The translations under genes were made by a program, and so were the position numbers. From contig JAYKKI010000038.1 in assembly GCA_039881145.1 (NCBI GenBank), forward strand, positions 6,870,501 to 6,934,500: DNA of 64,000 nt. The letters run 5' to 3'. The DNA is from Druceiella hillmani. Taxonomy: Eukaryota > Arthropoda > Insecta > Lepidoptera > Hepialidae. Shown piece by piece: positions 52,768 through 63,780 of the stretch (positions are counted from its first letter, which is position 1; the number at the start of each line of letters is the position of its first letter). The notes under the pieces were generated by a model that did no database searches, was not told where the DNA came from, and worked only from the letters and a program-made list of their open reading frames with translations.

Positions 52768-53724
52768 GTAAGAAATTTTATTTTTGTTGCAATATTTATG
52801 AAATCTATTATTGAATAAACAATCCTCATAGGACGTTTTTATTGTTATTTTCTTTAGAAATTTTATAAATTAAATTATTACATTATGTAAAATTTTAATT
52901 TAGAGTTTCATAGAAAATATAAGAACGTAATTTCGGTTTTTAATACATATTCATTTAAAATATATTTGCTCACTATAAAATAAAGTTGCCGAGTTGATAA
53001 GGAAAAAAGTTTGAGAAGCCACAATATATTCATATTTTATATTATGCATAATCGTCTAAAATAGATAAAATAATGGAAAGGATAACTAAAATGTAAATAT
53101 CTTTAAAATGTTTTGTTACTGAAATAAAATAATAACGATTCATCATGGGTACAATTCAAAATTAATATCTTTTCAATAAGCAATTTATATGCTTATTTTT
53201 TATCACTATCTGAATAGTCTTTTGACTTAATCTTCTGCAGGTATATTTCTTTTTTATGTGATTCAGTGACTTGGATCTAACATTTTTTTTGGTTACTTAT
53301 ATAAATCTATCATATCCATGCATCATGTATGTGTTCTGCTAGAAGAGTTCAAAAAACCTGAGTAAAAAACCTTTACAAACATTTATGAGTACATGTTACA
53401 TCAACTAATAAGAACGCCCATTGTACCATTTTTTTAAATTTGACATTTACACATGTCCTTATCTCCCTGTTGTCTATGACCTATGTTCTTCTGTATATGA
53501 GTCAGTTTCTATGATTATAACTGTTGTTAAGATGTAGGGTATAAACGGGCTGTTAGCTTGCAATTAGCCTTCTTTCTTTATTATTTTATTCCATTGTGCT
53601 CTGTCAGAAATCTTTAAATGTGGCTAAAATTGAGTGGCCCTATTTTTGATCAAGAAGTGCATTTTATATTCTACATATATACTATACAAGTATATATAGT
53701 ATAAATTGTACTTGAATAAGGAGA

Positions 53725-54575
53725 AAATTTCGTGGGAACTTCTGAAGACAGGTTGCAAACTAGTAATTGGTCTTTCAGAAGCTATTAGTTCTATCATATG
53801 TGAGGGTGCTGTACCAGAATCGTGAGTCAGTGGTGTGGTGATGCTACTCTTCTAAAAAGGAAGATGTTAATGAATTATGTATTCACCCTGCTAATGAATC
53901 AGAAGATCATCACTCTCCACAACCTTGTTTATAAATTATTTTTAGTCATCACGAACAAGCATCATCCCGAGTAAGCGTCATCCCACAAGCGTCATCCCGA
54001 ACAAGAGTCATCCCGAGTAAGCCACTTTCCAAGAAGGCTACAGTACCATAGACTGCATTCATATTCTATGCTAGATTTTACAGAAGTACGAAGAATATAA
54101 TCGCTTGCTATATCTATGGTTTGTGAACCATGAGAATGTCTTCGATTCTATCAACACCTGACCCATGCTTCAGTCTCTATAGTGATTCAGTATTAACTAA
54201 TGGTATAAATAGTAGCACCACTATATTTGTCCAGCTACAGGACCAGAGTGCGAAAACAAATCACATGCAGAAAAGTTGAAGATGAAAGCCTTCAACCAGT
54301 ATGTGTTGCCAATTAATATACGGAAGCGATGTGGAGATGTAGCTCCTTACTATTGGCCTCGTGAAAAGACTCTATCTCACTCAGTGAGTTATGGTAAGGG
54401 TTATGTTCAATGTTTCTCTAAGAGATATAATCCTTAATGCAGAAATCTGTAGGAGAATTAAGATCACCAACATAGCTCGTAGGATCAGTAGGCTGAAGAG
54501 GCATTGGGTAGACTATAAAGTGCATAGAATTTTTGACCACTGAAAAGAAAATTTTTCAAATTGTAGACCCATACT
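53725..54575 (+). pseudogene. RTE-like non-LTR reverse transcriptase relic
   Basis: Pieces in order: EAISSIICEGAVPESW, AGFRR-like sequence with TIDHIHTL-type remains, FVNHEKAFDSI (RT domain, normally F.D.EKAFDS), then NQYVLPIN, and VMFNVSLRDIILNAEICRRI with ITNIARRISRLKRHWVDY, the typical C-terminal tail. Several frameshifts. A local expansion of CGTCATCCCGAACAAG-like words at 53945-54020 interrupts it. The catalytic YADD box was not found. Confidence 0.75.
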
Positions 54576-56172
54576 GGACAACTTTTTCTGGCTGATTATG
54601 TAATCTCTTCTATTATTTTCGAAGATATCGGAGTAATTGAGAATCCAAATTACCATCTATTGACATATAGCAGAATTATAGACCACTGATTTATGGTAAA
54701 TGAAAAACTGGTCAGTGAAAAATGGTCAGTGAAAATGGTCAGCGAAAAACTTGTTAACTTTTGAAGTGAACAATTGGAAATGGGTTTCTTGGTTCTTATT
54801 CAATGAAACCCACTAAAATAAAAAATTTTAAAAAATATTTATAACATTTCTGTAGGAAGGTCTAAGACAAGGAGAATTAAAGTATTTTTTCCATAGTAAT
54901 TCTACGCTGTTACTCCGATCATACAAGAAAACCTGTTAAGTATGGATAGAACTCATCCTATGAGAATTAAAAAAAACAGCATTTCTATTAAAACATTTAC
55001 AAATATTAATTTTATATTTTTCACCATGTAACTATATCCAGGCTCGACAGGAATAAGTTAATATCTTAAGATATCAAGATTTTGAGATAATTCGTTCTAA
55101 CCCCTCATGATATGTACTTTATATAGAAAATAACCACAACACTTAATATTTGATAATTGTATATCTTTTGATCACATTCTAATTTTATAATACTTCTTTT
55201 GATAATTTAATTTGGTAACACGACTATTCATGTAATTTTTTCTGTAGCTGAAGTGAAAATATTGTTAGATTGATTTATCATCAAAAAAGCAAATTAATTA
55301 ATAAAAAAAATAAATTTAAATCTCAACATGTTAATATAGTGATTCCAAAAGTTAGTGATATAACTCGTGTGTTATTTAAAAGGTTCCTAAAATCTGTCCA
55401 TATTTTCATATCAAGCTTTTTGAAGAAATTTGAGATGAGGAAATGTAGCATACAATGAAGGAATGGACAAAGACATTAATCTATTGCAAAATGCAAGTCA
55501 TTCAAGTTTTTGTTTAAAAAATAATAAACAATATTAAAAAGCCAGTAAAATTTAAAGGCATCCATAATAGTATATATAAATTAATAGAAGATGAAAAAGT
55601 GGAAAAAGCAAATTAATTAAATAAAACAGTAATGGATAACAAGTTAAAAGAAAACCCTAACAGGAAAGAACATGACCACTATAACATATCGCTTGCATAG
55701 ATGAACAGGGCAGCAACTTGAAAAAGGTGATTTTTCAGGAGAGCAGTATAAAGTTTTGGTTTTAAAATTCCCATGTTATTATGATTATTCGGTTAACCGT
55801 ACCTAAAGCAAATCAAACACTATTATTTTGACCACATTTCCATCTAATCTACATTTTGATTGAGTAGAGGTCACTGTAGAAATCCTTTTTTCTTAATGGA
55901 GGTATATGTTACTATCGTTTAACATAAAAAATATTAAAAGAAATAAAAAAAAAGATTGTTTACCTAAGAATTCAGCCTTGCAGTCTTTAGATAAACTTAA
56001 TTCTTATATTTGATATGATTTCAATATAGTTTTTTTTTTTTTTTTTTCAAATGTATTTTGACTATCTGCAATCGGCTGAATAACTATAATTAGATGTTTT
56101 CCAATACTTGATGTTTGGATGGCTGATTCTCCATCGAGATTCAAAGCCATTTTTAAATTTACACATTACACT

Positions 56173-58206
56173 TTAGTGCCTTTTGTCAAGATTTAATATC
56201 TGCCATCTTTTAAGACGTGCAATTTGTTCATCTGTCTTTAACAAATCTTGGGCCAGATTATTTGCGTGGCACCGAAGTCTTTCTTTGTATTTTATGCAAC
56301 GGTTATTTATTTCCTCCTTGATGGTTGCTATACCTAGATATTCATGTATCTCAGTATTACGAGCATACCATGGTGCACTAGACAGCATTCTTAAAATATT
56401 ATTTTGAAACCGTTGTAAAATCTCTAGGTTTGAGTTGCTAGCCGAGCCCCACAATTCCAGGCCATAAGTCCAGATGGGTTTTATAATGCATTTGTAAATA
56501 AGCAGTTTATTAGTTAGTGAGAGCATAGATTGTCGACCTATCAGCCAGTACAGTTTTTGACTGTGTATATTTACTTCTTGTCTCTTTACTTTTATGTGGT
56601 TTGCCCATGTTAGTCTCCTATCTAAATGGAAGCTTAGATATTTAGCACTGGCTCTGCATGGTAACTCTTGATTATCCATAGTAACCGGCTTGCAATGTCC
56701 TTTACGCAAAGTAAATGTCATTTGAGTTGATTTAATGGCATTGCACTTAATTGTCCATCTCTTTAACCATTGATTGACACTATCAAGCTGTATTTGTAAT
56801 TTAGCTGATGCTTTGTTGGGATCTTTATCACAGGAGAGACAAGCTGTGTCATCTGCATATGTTGCAGTCATTACTTCCTGGGTCACTGGTAAATCAGATG
56901 TATATATTGAGTAAAGAATTGGACCGAGTACAGATCCTTGTGGTACAGATGCTCGGATATTATATATTTTAGAAAATTCTTCATCAAATTTTACCATAAA
57001 CTTGCGGTTCTGTAAATATGACTTCAACACCATGTACAACGAGTTAGGGAGAAGAATCTTCAGTTTGTACAGGACCCCTTTATGCCAAACTTTGTCAAAC
57101 GCCTGCTGGATATCTAGGAACACGGCAGAGCAATATTCTCCTCTCTCTAAAGATTGTCTTATAGTATTCACTACCCGGTACACCTGTTCTATGGTTGAAT
57201 GCTGTGACCTAAATCCGAACTGATGGTCGGGGATTACATGTTCAGTGTTAAGAACTGGCTTTAGTCTAGTCAGAAGTATTTTCTCAAAAACTTTGGAGAT
57301 GATAGGTAACAGACTAATTGGTCTGTATGAGTTAGGTTCAGTTAGTGGATTGCCAGGTTTTGCTAACATACGTATGACAGATATCTTCCATAGTTTTGGA
57401 TAGTATGATAGTCTCTTGATTACAGTGGAGAGCATAGCGAGGAAAACTATACCCTTTTGTGGTAGATGTTTCAAAATCTCTGTTGTAATGAGATCAAACC
57501 CAGGCGCTTTCTTGTTTGGTAGTTTCCTTATTATTTTAGCTACTTCTTTTGGAGTAGTTAGCTTTAATGGTGGAGACAACTGTTGATCACTCCTTATTAC
57601 TCTTTCAATCTCACTCTCAAATTCATCATTACTAGCCTCATTTGGGTTGAACACATCTTTAAGATACTCAGCAAACAGATCAGCTTTTCCGCTAGGCGTT
57701 TTAACCCAGATACCAGAGGATTTTCTTAATGGAGGAACTTGTGGTTGTGGTCTTTCGAATTCCTTAGTGATTTTCCAAAGAGTGTAGTTCTCATGTTTGG
57801 ATGCTGATAATTTTGACAGTCTTTGTTGAAGTGATTTATTTTTATGTTCGACCAACATTTCTCTTAGTTCTCTTGCTGCCTTGTTCCATAACATTCTATC
57901 ATCCTTTAGTCTACTCAGTTGCCATTGACGTCTTAGTTTTCTTTTTTCCTCTAGCTTTTTACATAGTTTTAAAGGTATGTTATATTTTGTAGGAACATTC
58001 TGGCTAGATGGAGTAGCACGCCAGGCAGATTCCTGTATTAAGTTTGTGATGAGAAATGTAGCCTCATTTATATCCTCCTCGGACTTAAGTCGTACTTTCA
58101 TATATTGAATATATTTGGCGTTAATTTTGTTTGCGTTAATTTTGTTTGCATTAAATGAAGCTACGTGATGTAGTATTATTTCTACTTTCTTTAATTTCCT
58201 TACCAC
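56173..58206 (-). CDS. Jockey ORF2, reverse transcriptase part (677-codon open frame)
   Basis: An uninterrupted 677-codon frame. The first 19 or so residues (MVRKLKKVEIILHH) come from the palindrome and are not native. A duplicated NANKI unit follows, and from about residue 35 the sequence is jockey RT. Motifs: KAPGFDLITTEIL, NSYRPISLLPIISKVFEKIL, FGFRSQHSTIEQ, VFLDIQQAFDKVWHKG (about 360), ASVPQGSVLGPILYSIY, and catalytic YADD at 450-453. The C-terminal region has ELWGSASNSNLEILQRFQN and ends LNLDKRH-stop. No in-frame stop within 2 kb, so decay has hardly begun. It is separated from its endonuclease, so probably not functional as a transposon. Confidence 0.9.
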   Translation of the reverse strand: MVRKLKKVEIILHHVASFNANKINANKINAKYIQYMKVRLKSEEDINEATFLITNLIQESAWRATPSSQNVPTKYNIPLKLCKKLEEKRKLRRQWQLSRLKDDRMLWNKAARELREMLVEHKNKSLQQRLSKLSASKHENYTLWKITKEFERPQPQVPPLRKSSGIWVKTPSGKADLFAEYLKDVFNPNEASNDEFESEIERVIRSDQQLSPPLKLTTPKEVAKIIRKLPNKKAPGFDLITTEILKHLPQKGIVFLAMLSTVIKRLSYYPKLWKISVIRMLAKPGNPLTEPNSYRPISLLPIISKVFEKILLTRLKPVLNTEHVIPDHQFGFRSQHSTIEQVYRVVNTIRQSLERGEYCSAVFLDIQQAFDKVWHKGVLYKLKILLPNSLYMVLKSYLQNRKFMVKFDEEFSKIYNIRASVPQGSVLGPILYSIYTSDLPVTQEVMTATYADDTACLSCDKDPNKASAKLQIQLDSVNQWLKRWTIKCNAIKSTQMTFTLRKGHCKPVTMDNQELPCRASAKYLSFHLDRRLTWANHIKVKRQEVNIHSQKLYWLIGRQSMLSLTNKLLIYKCIIKPIWTYGLELWGSASNSNLEILQRFQNNILRMLSSAPWYARNTEIHEYLGIATIKEEINNRCIKYKERLRCHANNLAQDLLKTDEQIARLKRWQILNLDKRH
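58121..58150. repeat. 15-bp in-frame tandem duplication
   Basis: GCGTTAATTTTGTTT twice in a row beside the palindrome, adding INANK residues to the RT frame. Probably slippage at the insertion junction. Confidence 0.8.
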
Positions 58207-58373
58207 GACCTAGGTTTCGTTGTATTACAACATCTTCAGGTGGAATGTTAGCAAAGATACTAGCAAAGATGCTAACATTCCACCTGAAGATGTTGTAATA
58301 CAACGAAACCTAGGTCGTGGTAAAGAAATTAAAGAAAGTAGAAATAATACTACATCACGTAGTTTCATTTAAT
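58150..58373. repeat. Large palindrome, 104-bp arms, 16-base spacer
   Basis: Arms 58150-58253 and 58270-58373 are reverse complements with two mismatches seen. The spacer is AAGATACTAGCAAAGA. It interrupts jockey ORF2 between endonuclease and RT. The coding for KVRL is present on both sides, consistent with a short target duplication at insertion. Each arm carries a hammerhead-like core. Confidence 0.93.
58280..58320 (+). ncRNA. Hammerhead-ribozyme-like motif (right arm; mirrored on minus strand 58243-58203)
   Basis: In order: CCAC (stem I), CTGAAGA (core CUGANGA), one extra T, GTTGT-AAT-ACAAC (stem II and loop), GAAA (core), CC-TA-GG giving a three-pair stem III with the A15.1-U16.1 pair, GTC cleavage triplet, GTGG (closing stem I). 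All invariant core bases are present; the extra T between A9 and stem II is a departure. The minus strand of the left arm carries the same motif. Very short stem III is known from Penelope-like element ribozymes. Activity is not shown. Confidence 0.4.
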
Positions 58374-59112
58374 CGCACTTTCATGTTTATTTTGGATTCC
58401 AAAAATTCTGAGAATGCCAGCCAGTCAGTGTTGTTATTATACAAATTTATTTGTTGGACTTTGTTAATGACAGACACGCTGAGGGTACAAATTACTGGAG
58501 TATGGTCAGATGTGGTATCCAGGCATGGTTCAACACTAACATATTTATGGGGTAAATCTTTATGAATGAAAAAAATCTATTAGATCTGGAGTTTTCTTGT
58601 CATCTGTAGGCCAGTATGTTGGTTCTCCATTGGAAAGTGTTTGTAGTCTTAGATTGGTCACACATTTCATTAATTCACGGCCCCGAGTGGTAGTCAGCCT
58701 GGATCCCCAAAATGTATATTTGCTGTTCCAGTCTCCTCCAATGATGTACCTCGAATCTTAGGAGCTAAAGAATTTTTGGAACATTTCATTCATTTTGTGT
58801 CTTGGGGGTATATGGCACTTACATTAAAATTTCCATTCACATCTTTTATTGTAACAGTTGTGGCTTGCAAGTAATTTTCTTTATAGTTGCTGTGCATATA
58901 ATGTTTTATATTGCTTTTTATAATCACTGCTGTTCCTCCATGAGATGTGCCATCAGGATGATTTGTAACGTAAATGTTATAATTTTTGATCATTTAGGTG
59001 TGTTTCTGACAAAAAAATAATGTCAATTTTGTTCACTTTGAGCATTAACTCTAAATTATCTTTATTTGGGAGTAGCCCATTGATATTCCATGTTGCATTT
59101 CGTAAACTATGG
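58374..59112 (-). pseudogene. Jockey ORF2, endonuclease part, frameshifted
   Basis: The exonuclease-endonuclease-phosphatase fold is recognisable: ATWNINGLLPNKDNLE at the start, IIFLSETHLND (catalytic Glu), NHPDGTSHGGTAVIIKS, GGDWNSKYTFWGSR (Asp/Asn pair), DKKTPDLIDFF and HTPVICTLSV near the end. It breaks off at KINMKVRLNET, where the 104-bp-arm palindrome begins. Several frameshifts and two stops. In active relatives it nicks the target DNA to prime reverse transcription. Confidence 0.85.
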
Positions 59113-59339
59113 AATTTTATTGATGATCTATTTTTTCTGCTTGTGTTTTAATGAACAATTCCAAATTATTAGCTGTATCGTGCATCTGGGTGTAGGAAGT
59201 TCTGTTTTCAGCAGCACTAGTTGTGCTGTTGTGGGTGCGCTGTGACTTTTGATTGTCAACGTTTTTATTATCAGCCCTTGTGGATATGCTAGGTTGATTT
59301 TGTATAGCCTCACTATATGTCTTTGGTAACATGTGGGTC

Positions 59340-60606
59340 TTCGTGATTGGTGATTATCTTTCTATTCTATCAGGGATTAATTTAGGTATCTTTCATTCTT
59401 GGGGATATCTTAGGTATATTCTTTTGCAATTTTCGTGCTAATATTTCTTTATATACTACACATCCCTTATATTTAGCAGGATGGCTTCCTGAACAGAGTG
59501 AACAAACTGCTGGAGTATTTTTGTCTTGAAGTGCATGACGTCGTTTTGTGAGGACCAGCACACTTTACACACCTGAATGGTCTCATACAGGTGTTGTTTG
59601 TATGACCATACTGTTGACATCTAGTGCATTGAGGGATAGACATTTTCTTTTTTGGGTCTTGTATTATGACTCTTTGGTAGTATATATACTTAATTTCTTT
59701 AATATGTTTGTTGTTTTCCTGTGTAATAACATTTACAAAGAATGTGTTTAGTGGCTCCTTAGTTCCTTTTTTACGTGCTGTAACAATTTCACCTTTTACT
59801 TTGTTTCCACTTTCCTCTATGAAATCGACGATAGCCTGTACTGGTGTACTGTGGTGAAGATTTTTAATAACATATCATGTAAATGTATGGCCAATCAAAC
59901 CGTTACTTCTAATATGATCAATTAAAATTTTGTATTTTTCTACTGATTTTGTGGATATAACTAGTCGATTTCTATTGACCACTTTGAGGGTGTATTCATC
60001 TTTGTTTACCACTTCTAGCAGTAGATTTGTTAGCTGTGTAAGATCATCTATGCCATAGAGAATTATGGGTGGAGGTTTTGATGCTTTTTTAGAATTTATT
60101 GTAGTTTCGGTATTCTCCACTTCAGGGTCTACAGTTAGTATTAAGAATCTGTTTGAAGTATCAATTGCTCTTAGATTTTCAGACTGTATATCAGAGTGTC
60201 TGTCGATTCTTTTCGGCTTAGTTACTAGTTTTTGCCTTGATTCATTACTTTTATGGATCTTTGTTTATGTTTGTACTTGGTCTGGTGACCTAAGTCATTT
60301 TTGATTTTGGGTAGGCATTCTCTGCCAAAGCACTTTTGGGTTCATTTTGAATACTTTTTGATCACTATTTGGACTCTTTAAGACTTCAGTTGTATCTTGT
60401 TTGCTTAATTGGCGTAAATCACTAGTAGAAGCGCTTCGTCTTGCAATAACCATGCTCTTATGAAATTTTTGCTGATAGTATTGCCGACGATTTTCTGTGC
60501 TTGCTTTTTCAGTTGTGTCTGTTAAGTCTATGATGTCTTTTGTCTTATTATTTACTGTCTCCTTTCCCGAATCTGCATCCACTATAGAGAGTGAAATTTT
60601 GTCCAT
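59340..60606 (-). pseudogene. Jockey ORF1 (gag-like nucleic-acid-binding protein), frameshifted
   Basis: Starts MDKISLSIVDADSGKE. Around 60295 the frame breaks and continues NRFLILTVDPEVENTE, KASKPPPIILYGIDDL (a typical gag proline motif), then the long RNA-binding region and CCHC-type knuckles: CTRCQQYGHTNNTC and CVKCAGPHKTTSC. The third knuckle is decayed. The end region has KTYSEAIQNQ and FIKTQAEKID, usual for jockey gag C-termini. At least three frame breaks or stops. In related active elements this protein packages the RNA. Confidence 0.85.
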
Positions 60607-60639
60607 TTGCCAAATTTTGCCTATATGATTTCAATATAG

Positions 60640-61400
60640 TGAATATTTTTATAATTCCGTCTTGTTTCATAAAAATTAAAAAATAATTGATAGTTTGTAG
60701 ACAAAATAAACAAAATAAATGAATGGTGTTTTATGTAATAATTTAATTTCAAAATTCTCAATATATAGAAAAAACATACAATACAAATGAACATGGAAAT
60801 CTCTTTTTTCATGGTAACCACTTATGTTTTTTTTTGCTTTGATTGAATAAAATCTAAAAAATTGAAAGATGTCAAAATCTCAGGGATTATAGAAACAATG
60901 TTAAATGAACACTAATGTTTCCGGCTACAAACACAATCTTTTCTTCTTTACGGTGACACTAAACTTAAAATAAATAGGTAATTTTTTTTATTAGAAGTTA
61001 ATAGAAAAATACAAATTAGTAACAATCTTCCTTATTTTACTAATAATTTTGGCATTATAAGTGATTCGACGGAGAAATTGGAAACAATTTACTTAGAATC
61101 CATAACAAATTTATCAATCTACATTACAAAAGTTAAATAATATTTTATGCAATTATCATCTAAAAGTGTAACAGAAAGTAAATAAAAGATTTTCATAAAA
61201 AGGTCTATAAGACTGCGGAATGAGGTTCTTGTCAATTAAATACCTTGTTTTTTCTGTTCAGAAATTTTAGATTTTCCTGAATAAAGCCGTTCAAGGCTAA
61301 GATTTTCCAAGTTAATTTTATTTCGGAGACTAGTTGTATATAACTTTACCACTTTGAAATCAGTCGGAGTAAGTTGCTTTACAGAAGAAAGATTCTTTCT
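60640..61400. other. No recognisable gene
   Basis: AT-rich stretch between the jockey element and the next transposase relic. Confidence 0.5.
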
Positions 61401-61408
61401 TTACAGGT

Positions 61409-62815
61409 TCATTTCCAATATTTTTTAAGTGGCAAAGTTTTACCTATATTGTTGAACATGGTTTTGATATAAAAAAGACAATTAAACAACATTTCGTTCA
61501 AAATAATCGGCTGTCCATTCATTTTTGCTGAATGAATTATGGAAAAATACTGATCAGCTGAATAAATTTGGCCAGATTTTAACAATGGTTTTATTTTCTG
61601 CTCGATAAGAGAGTTAGCAGCATCACCCTCATTTTGGCTATGGCTTTTTATTAAAAATTTGTGGATTATTGATAATATTAATGGAAATTTTCCTAGAACA
61701 AGAAGGTTAGTATGCACCATGAACTTGTTTTTTTGCTGATCGCAATGATTGTCGCTTTAAAACACAACATGGGACGAGTCTGATTTGTTCTGGTCTAGTT
61801 CTTTTACACCTCTATTACCATCACTTTTGTGCCAAACAAAACGTTACGTTCTACTTGTTTAGTTTTTAATAAGATAGACAATAAAAAGTAGACCATAACT
61901 TCAAGGACACGGCAAGACAGTTTGTAAATAATAAACCACCATGACGCAGTTATTGTCTCTGGGTTAATTCCTATTTTTCTCTTCTTTTGAAAACTGTTTC
62001 TCAACATGATGTTTTTCATATCCAGGTCGCAAGTTTTTTCTTTATTCATCTATGGCATTATTGAGACACACAGGTTTCACATAATTTTTTTTGGTGCTTA
62101 AGTTGCCATATTGAATTCATTGTTAAATAAACAGTTATAAAGCAGATAATTTCTAAATGGTTTCATATAAAGTTTGCAATCCTCTGCATAGTCACGATGA
62201 TATTCTGCAAGAGATCTCTCGCTATCAATGTAGGTTTTGGTTGACGTACTTCGATAATAGTGGCTCTCTATGATAGGTATCGATTTAATGTGATAGGGAG
62301 TTTCAAATCTCTGGAATTTTCAAATGGTGGTCATGTTTGCTTCTTAAATCTTCGCTGACTACGTTGTTTGTTTCAGGATTTCGCTTTAACATAGCAGTTT
62401 TTATGACTATTAATAATTGATAAAGTCGACTTAAAAAAAGTCAGAAGACATGAATATTTTTGACATCAGTGGTGAAGTGAAATGAATAATTATTGTGATG
62501 GTGATATTTAGGTTTCATAACGTCAATGTTGTTAACTGTAAATTGTCTTTTCCGATCTACGTCGGACAACTCATAATAGTGTGTGAAAATAGACATACTC
62601 TTCTTCTCAGATATATTGGAAAAACATTTTTGACGACATTTTTCAGTACATGGAGGCCCTATTTTCTTTTCTGGCATAACTTTGTTTGTTCTCAAAATAT
62701 AGGATTTTCCACCATTCCTCATTTTTTTGCCTTTACACGCAGCCAGTTATTTACGTTGCTTTGTTTTTTACGTGTACGTTTTTTGCTGCTATCTTTATCG
62801 GTACAAGCTATTGTA
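61409..62815 (-). pseudogene. Transposase relic of a second unclassified family
   Basis: Minus-strand pieces in order: DSSKKRTRKKQSNVNNWLRV, RNGGKSYILRTNKVMPEKK, GPPCTEKCRQKC (conserved Cys cluster), FTHYYELSDVDRKRQF, ERSLAEYHRDY, FNNEFNMATLAPKK, a DLQKVL-like zone lost, then CYVWHEGDGNRG-type remains (FGTKVMVIEV in another frame), SDNHCDQQKNKFM, HKFLIKSHSQNEGDAANSL and QYFSIIHSAKMNGQPI. This matches in order a large, mostly unnamed repetitive protein family of insects and cnidarians with the SDN..GQ.KN and GH(S/T)QNEGD blocks. At least six frame breaks. The superfamily is not known to me; terminal repeats not found. Confidence 0.65.
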
Positions 62816-62917
62816 TAAAATATCTTTTAAAAAACAAATTTTAAAAAACAGTGGGTTTGAAAAGTCAAAAATAATTAACTCAAAATAGGTACCTACTTAT
62901 TCACAATAAATAACTAA

Positions 62918-63117
62918 GATACTTATTTTTGAAGTCTGTGCCAGCACCGTCTACCAAATTAAACGGATTTATGATTTAACTAAAAAATTTTAAAAATTAA
63001 ACTTAAAAATTTAATTTCTAATATACTCACAATAAGAAATAGATTTATAAAGGACGTATTTATAATATAAAATTTAGGATTTGTTTATATTGATCGGTGC
63101 TGCTGGCACCATCTTCA
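62918..63117. repeat. Imperfect inverted repeat, about 30-bp arms
   Basis: TTTTTGAAGTCTGTGCCAGC near 62924 is inverted at 63117 as TTTTTGAAGATGGTGCCAGC. About 200 bp in all; could be a small foldback element or MITE. Confidence 0.55.
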
Positions 63118-63279
63118 AAAATTAGTAAATTAGATAGTGATTAATAACATTAATCATCACACTATAACTAATATTTAATTATTTTCTTTCTTAAAATATT
63201 GTATAATTAAAATTAGTATCTAGATAATTTCTTCTTTGTTTAAAGTTGGTAATAAACAACACACATAAACGAAGTTATA

Positions 63280-63780
63280 GTAGTAACCACCAGTGGTTAG
63301 CTGTTTGTCATTGAGGAGTTCTGTTCTCTAAATCTGAAGAATATCAGGTTTTACAAAATAATAACTAACCAATAGCAAATATATTGAATTACGAATGCTT
63401 TAATGACTACCAGTAGCAAATATCTTTAATCACGGTTGATTTACTAACATCCGTTAAAGAGTTCCATTGTTCATCTCCAGAACTTATCATACCCTGACCT
63501 GGTAAGTGGTATAGTTATTTTGCAAAGTAACAATTACAAGTAAATGATTTACTGCCATTTGTTTAGGAGTTTCATCATTCATTTCCAGATCTCATTATCA
63601 GATCATCATCATATTTGTATGGAACCAGTCCTAAATTACCCACTTTTAAACAAAAAAAGAATTACTGAAATTGGTCTACTCGGTAAAGTATTATAGCTGA
63701 ACATACATAAAAAAAAAGATTCCAATGAATTAAGAACCTCCTCAATTCGTATATAATTTTTACTTATTATGGTTTAATCA
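63280..63780 (+). repeat. Interspersed-repeat-like non-coding sequence
   Basis: Partly repeated segments (GAGTTC..TT.CATCTCCAGA / GAGTTTCATCATTCATTTCC) end in ATTAAGAACCTCCTCAATTC. The last phrase resembles a tail seen in many insect transposons (GAATTGAGAACCTCCTC). Family not determined. Confidence 0.45.

Larger units (their letters stand above)
56030..60622 (-). mobile_element. Jockey-clade non-LTR retrotransposon, near full length, with target-site duplication
   Basis: Flanked by a perfect 17-bp duplication ATATGATTTCAATATAG (56013-56029 and 60623-60639). A poly(A) tail of 18 lies at 56047-56030 on the minus strand. It encodes, in order, a gag-like ORF1 with Cys-His knuckles, an endonuclease domain and a reverse transcriptase. 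4.59 kb with only 16 bases before the ORF1 ATG, so the 5' end may be slightly truncated. The clean duplication and tail indicate a fairly young insertion. ORF1 and the endonuclease carry frameshifts and ORF2 is split by a palindrome (58150-58373), so this copy cannot be autonomous now. Confidence 0.92.

Noticed and set aside
58317..58565. Plus-strand frame beginning MVKKLKKVEIILHH
   Set aside because: Mirror image of the RT frame start, created by the palindrome arm; not a gene.
61804..62049. 81-codon minus-strand frame as an independent gene
   Set aside because: It is one frame of the decayed transposase at 61409-62815.
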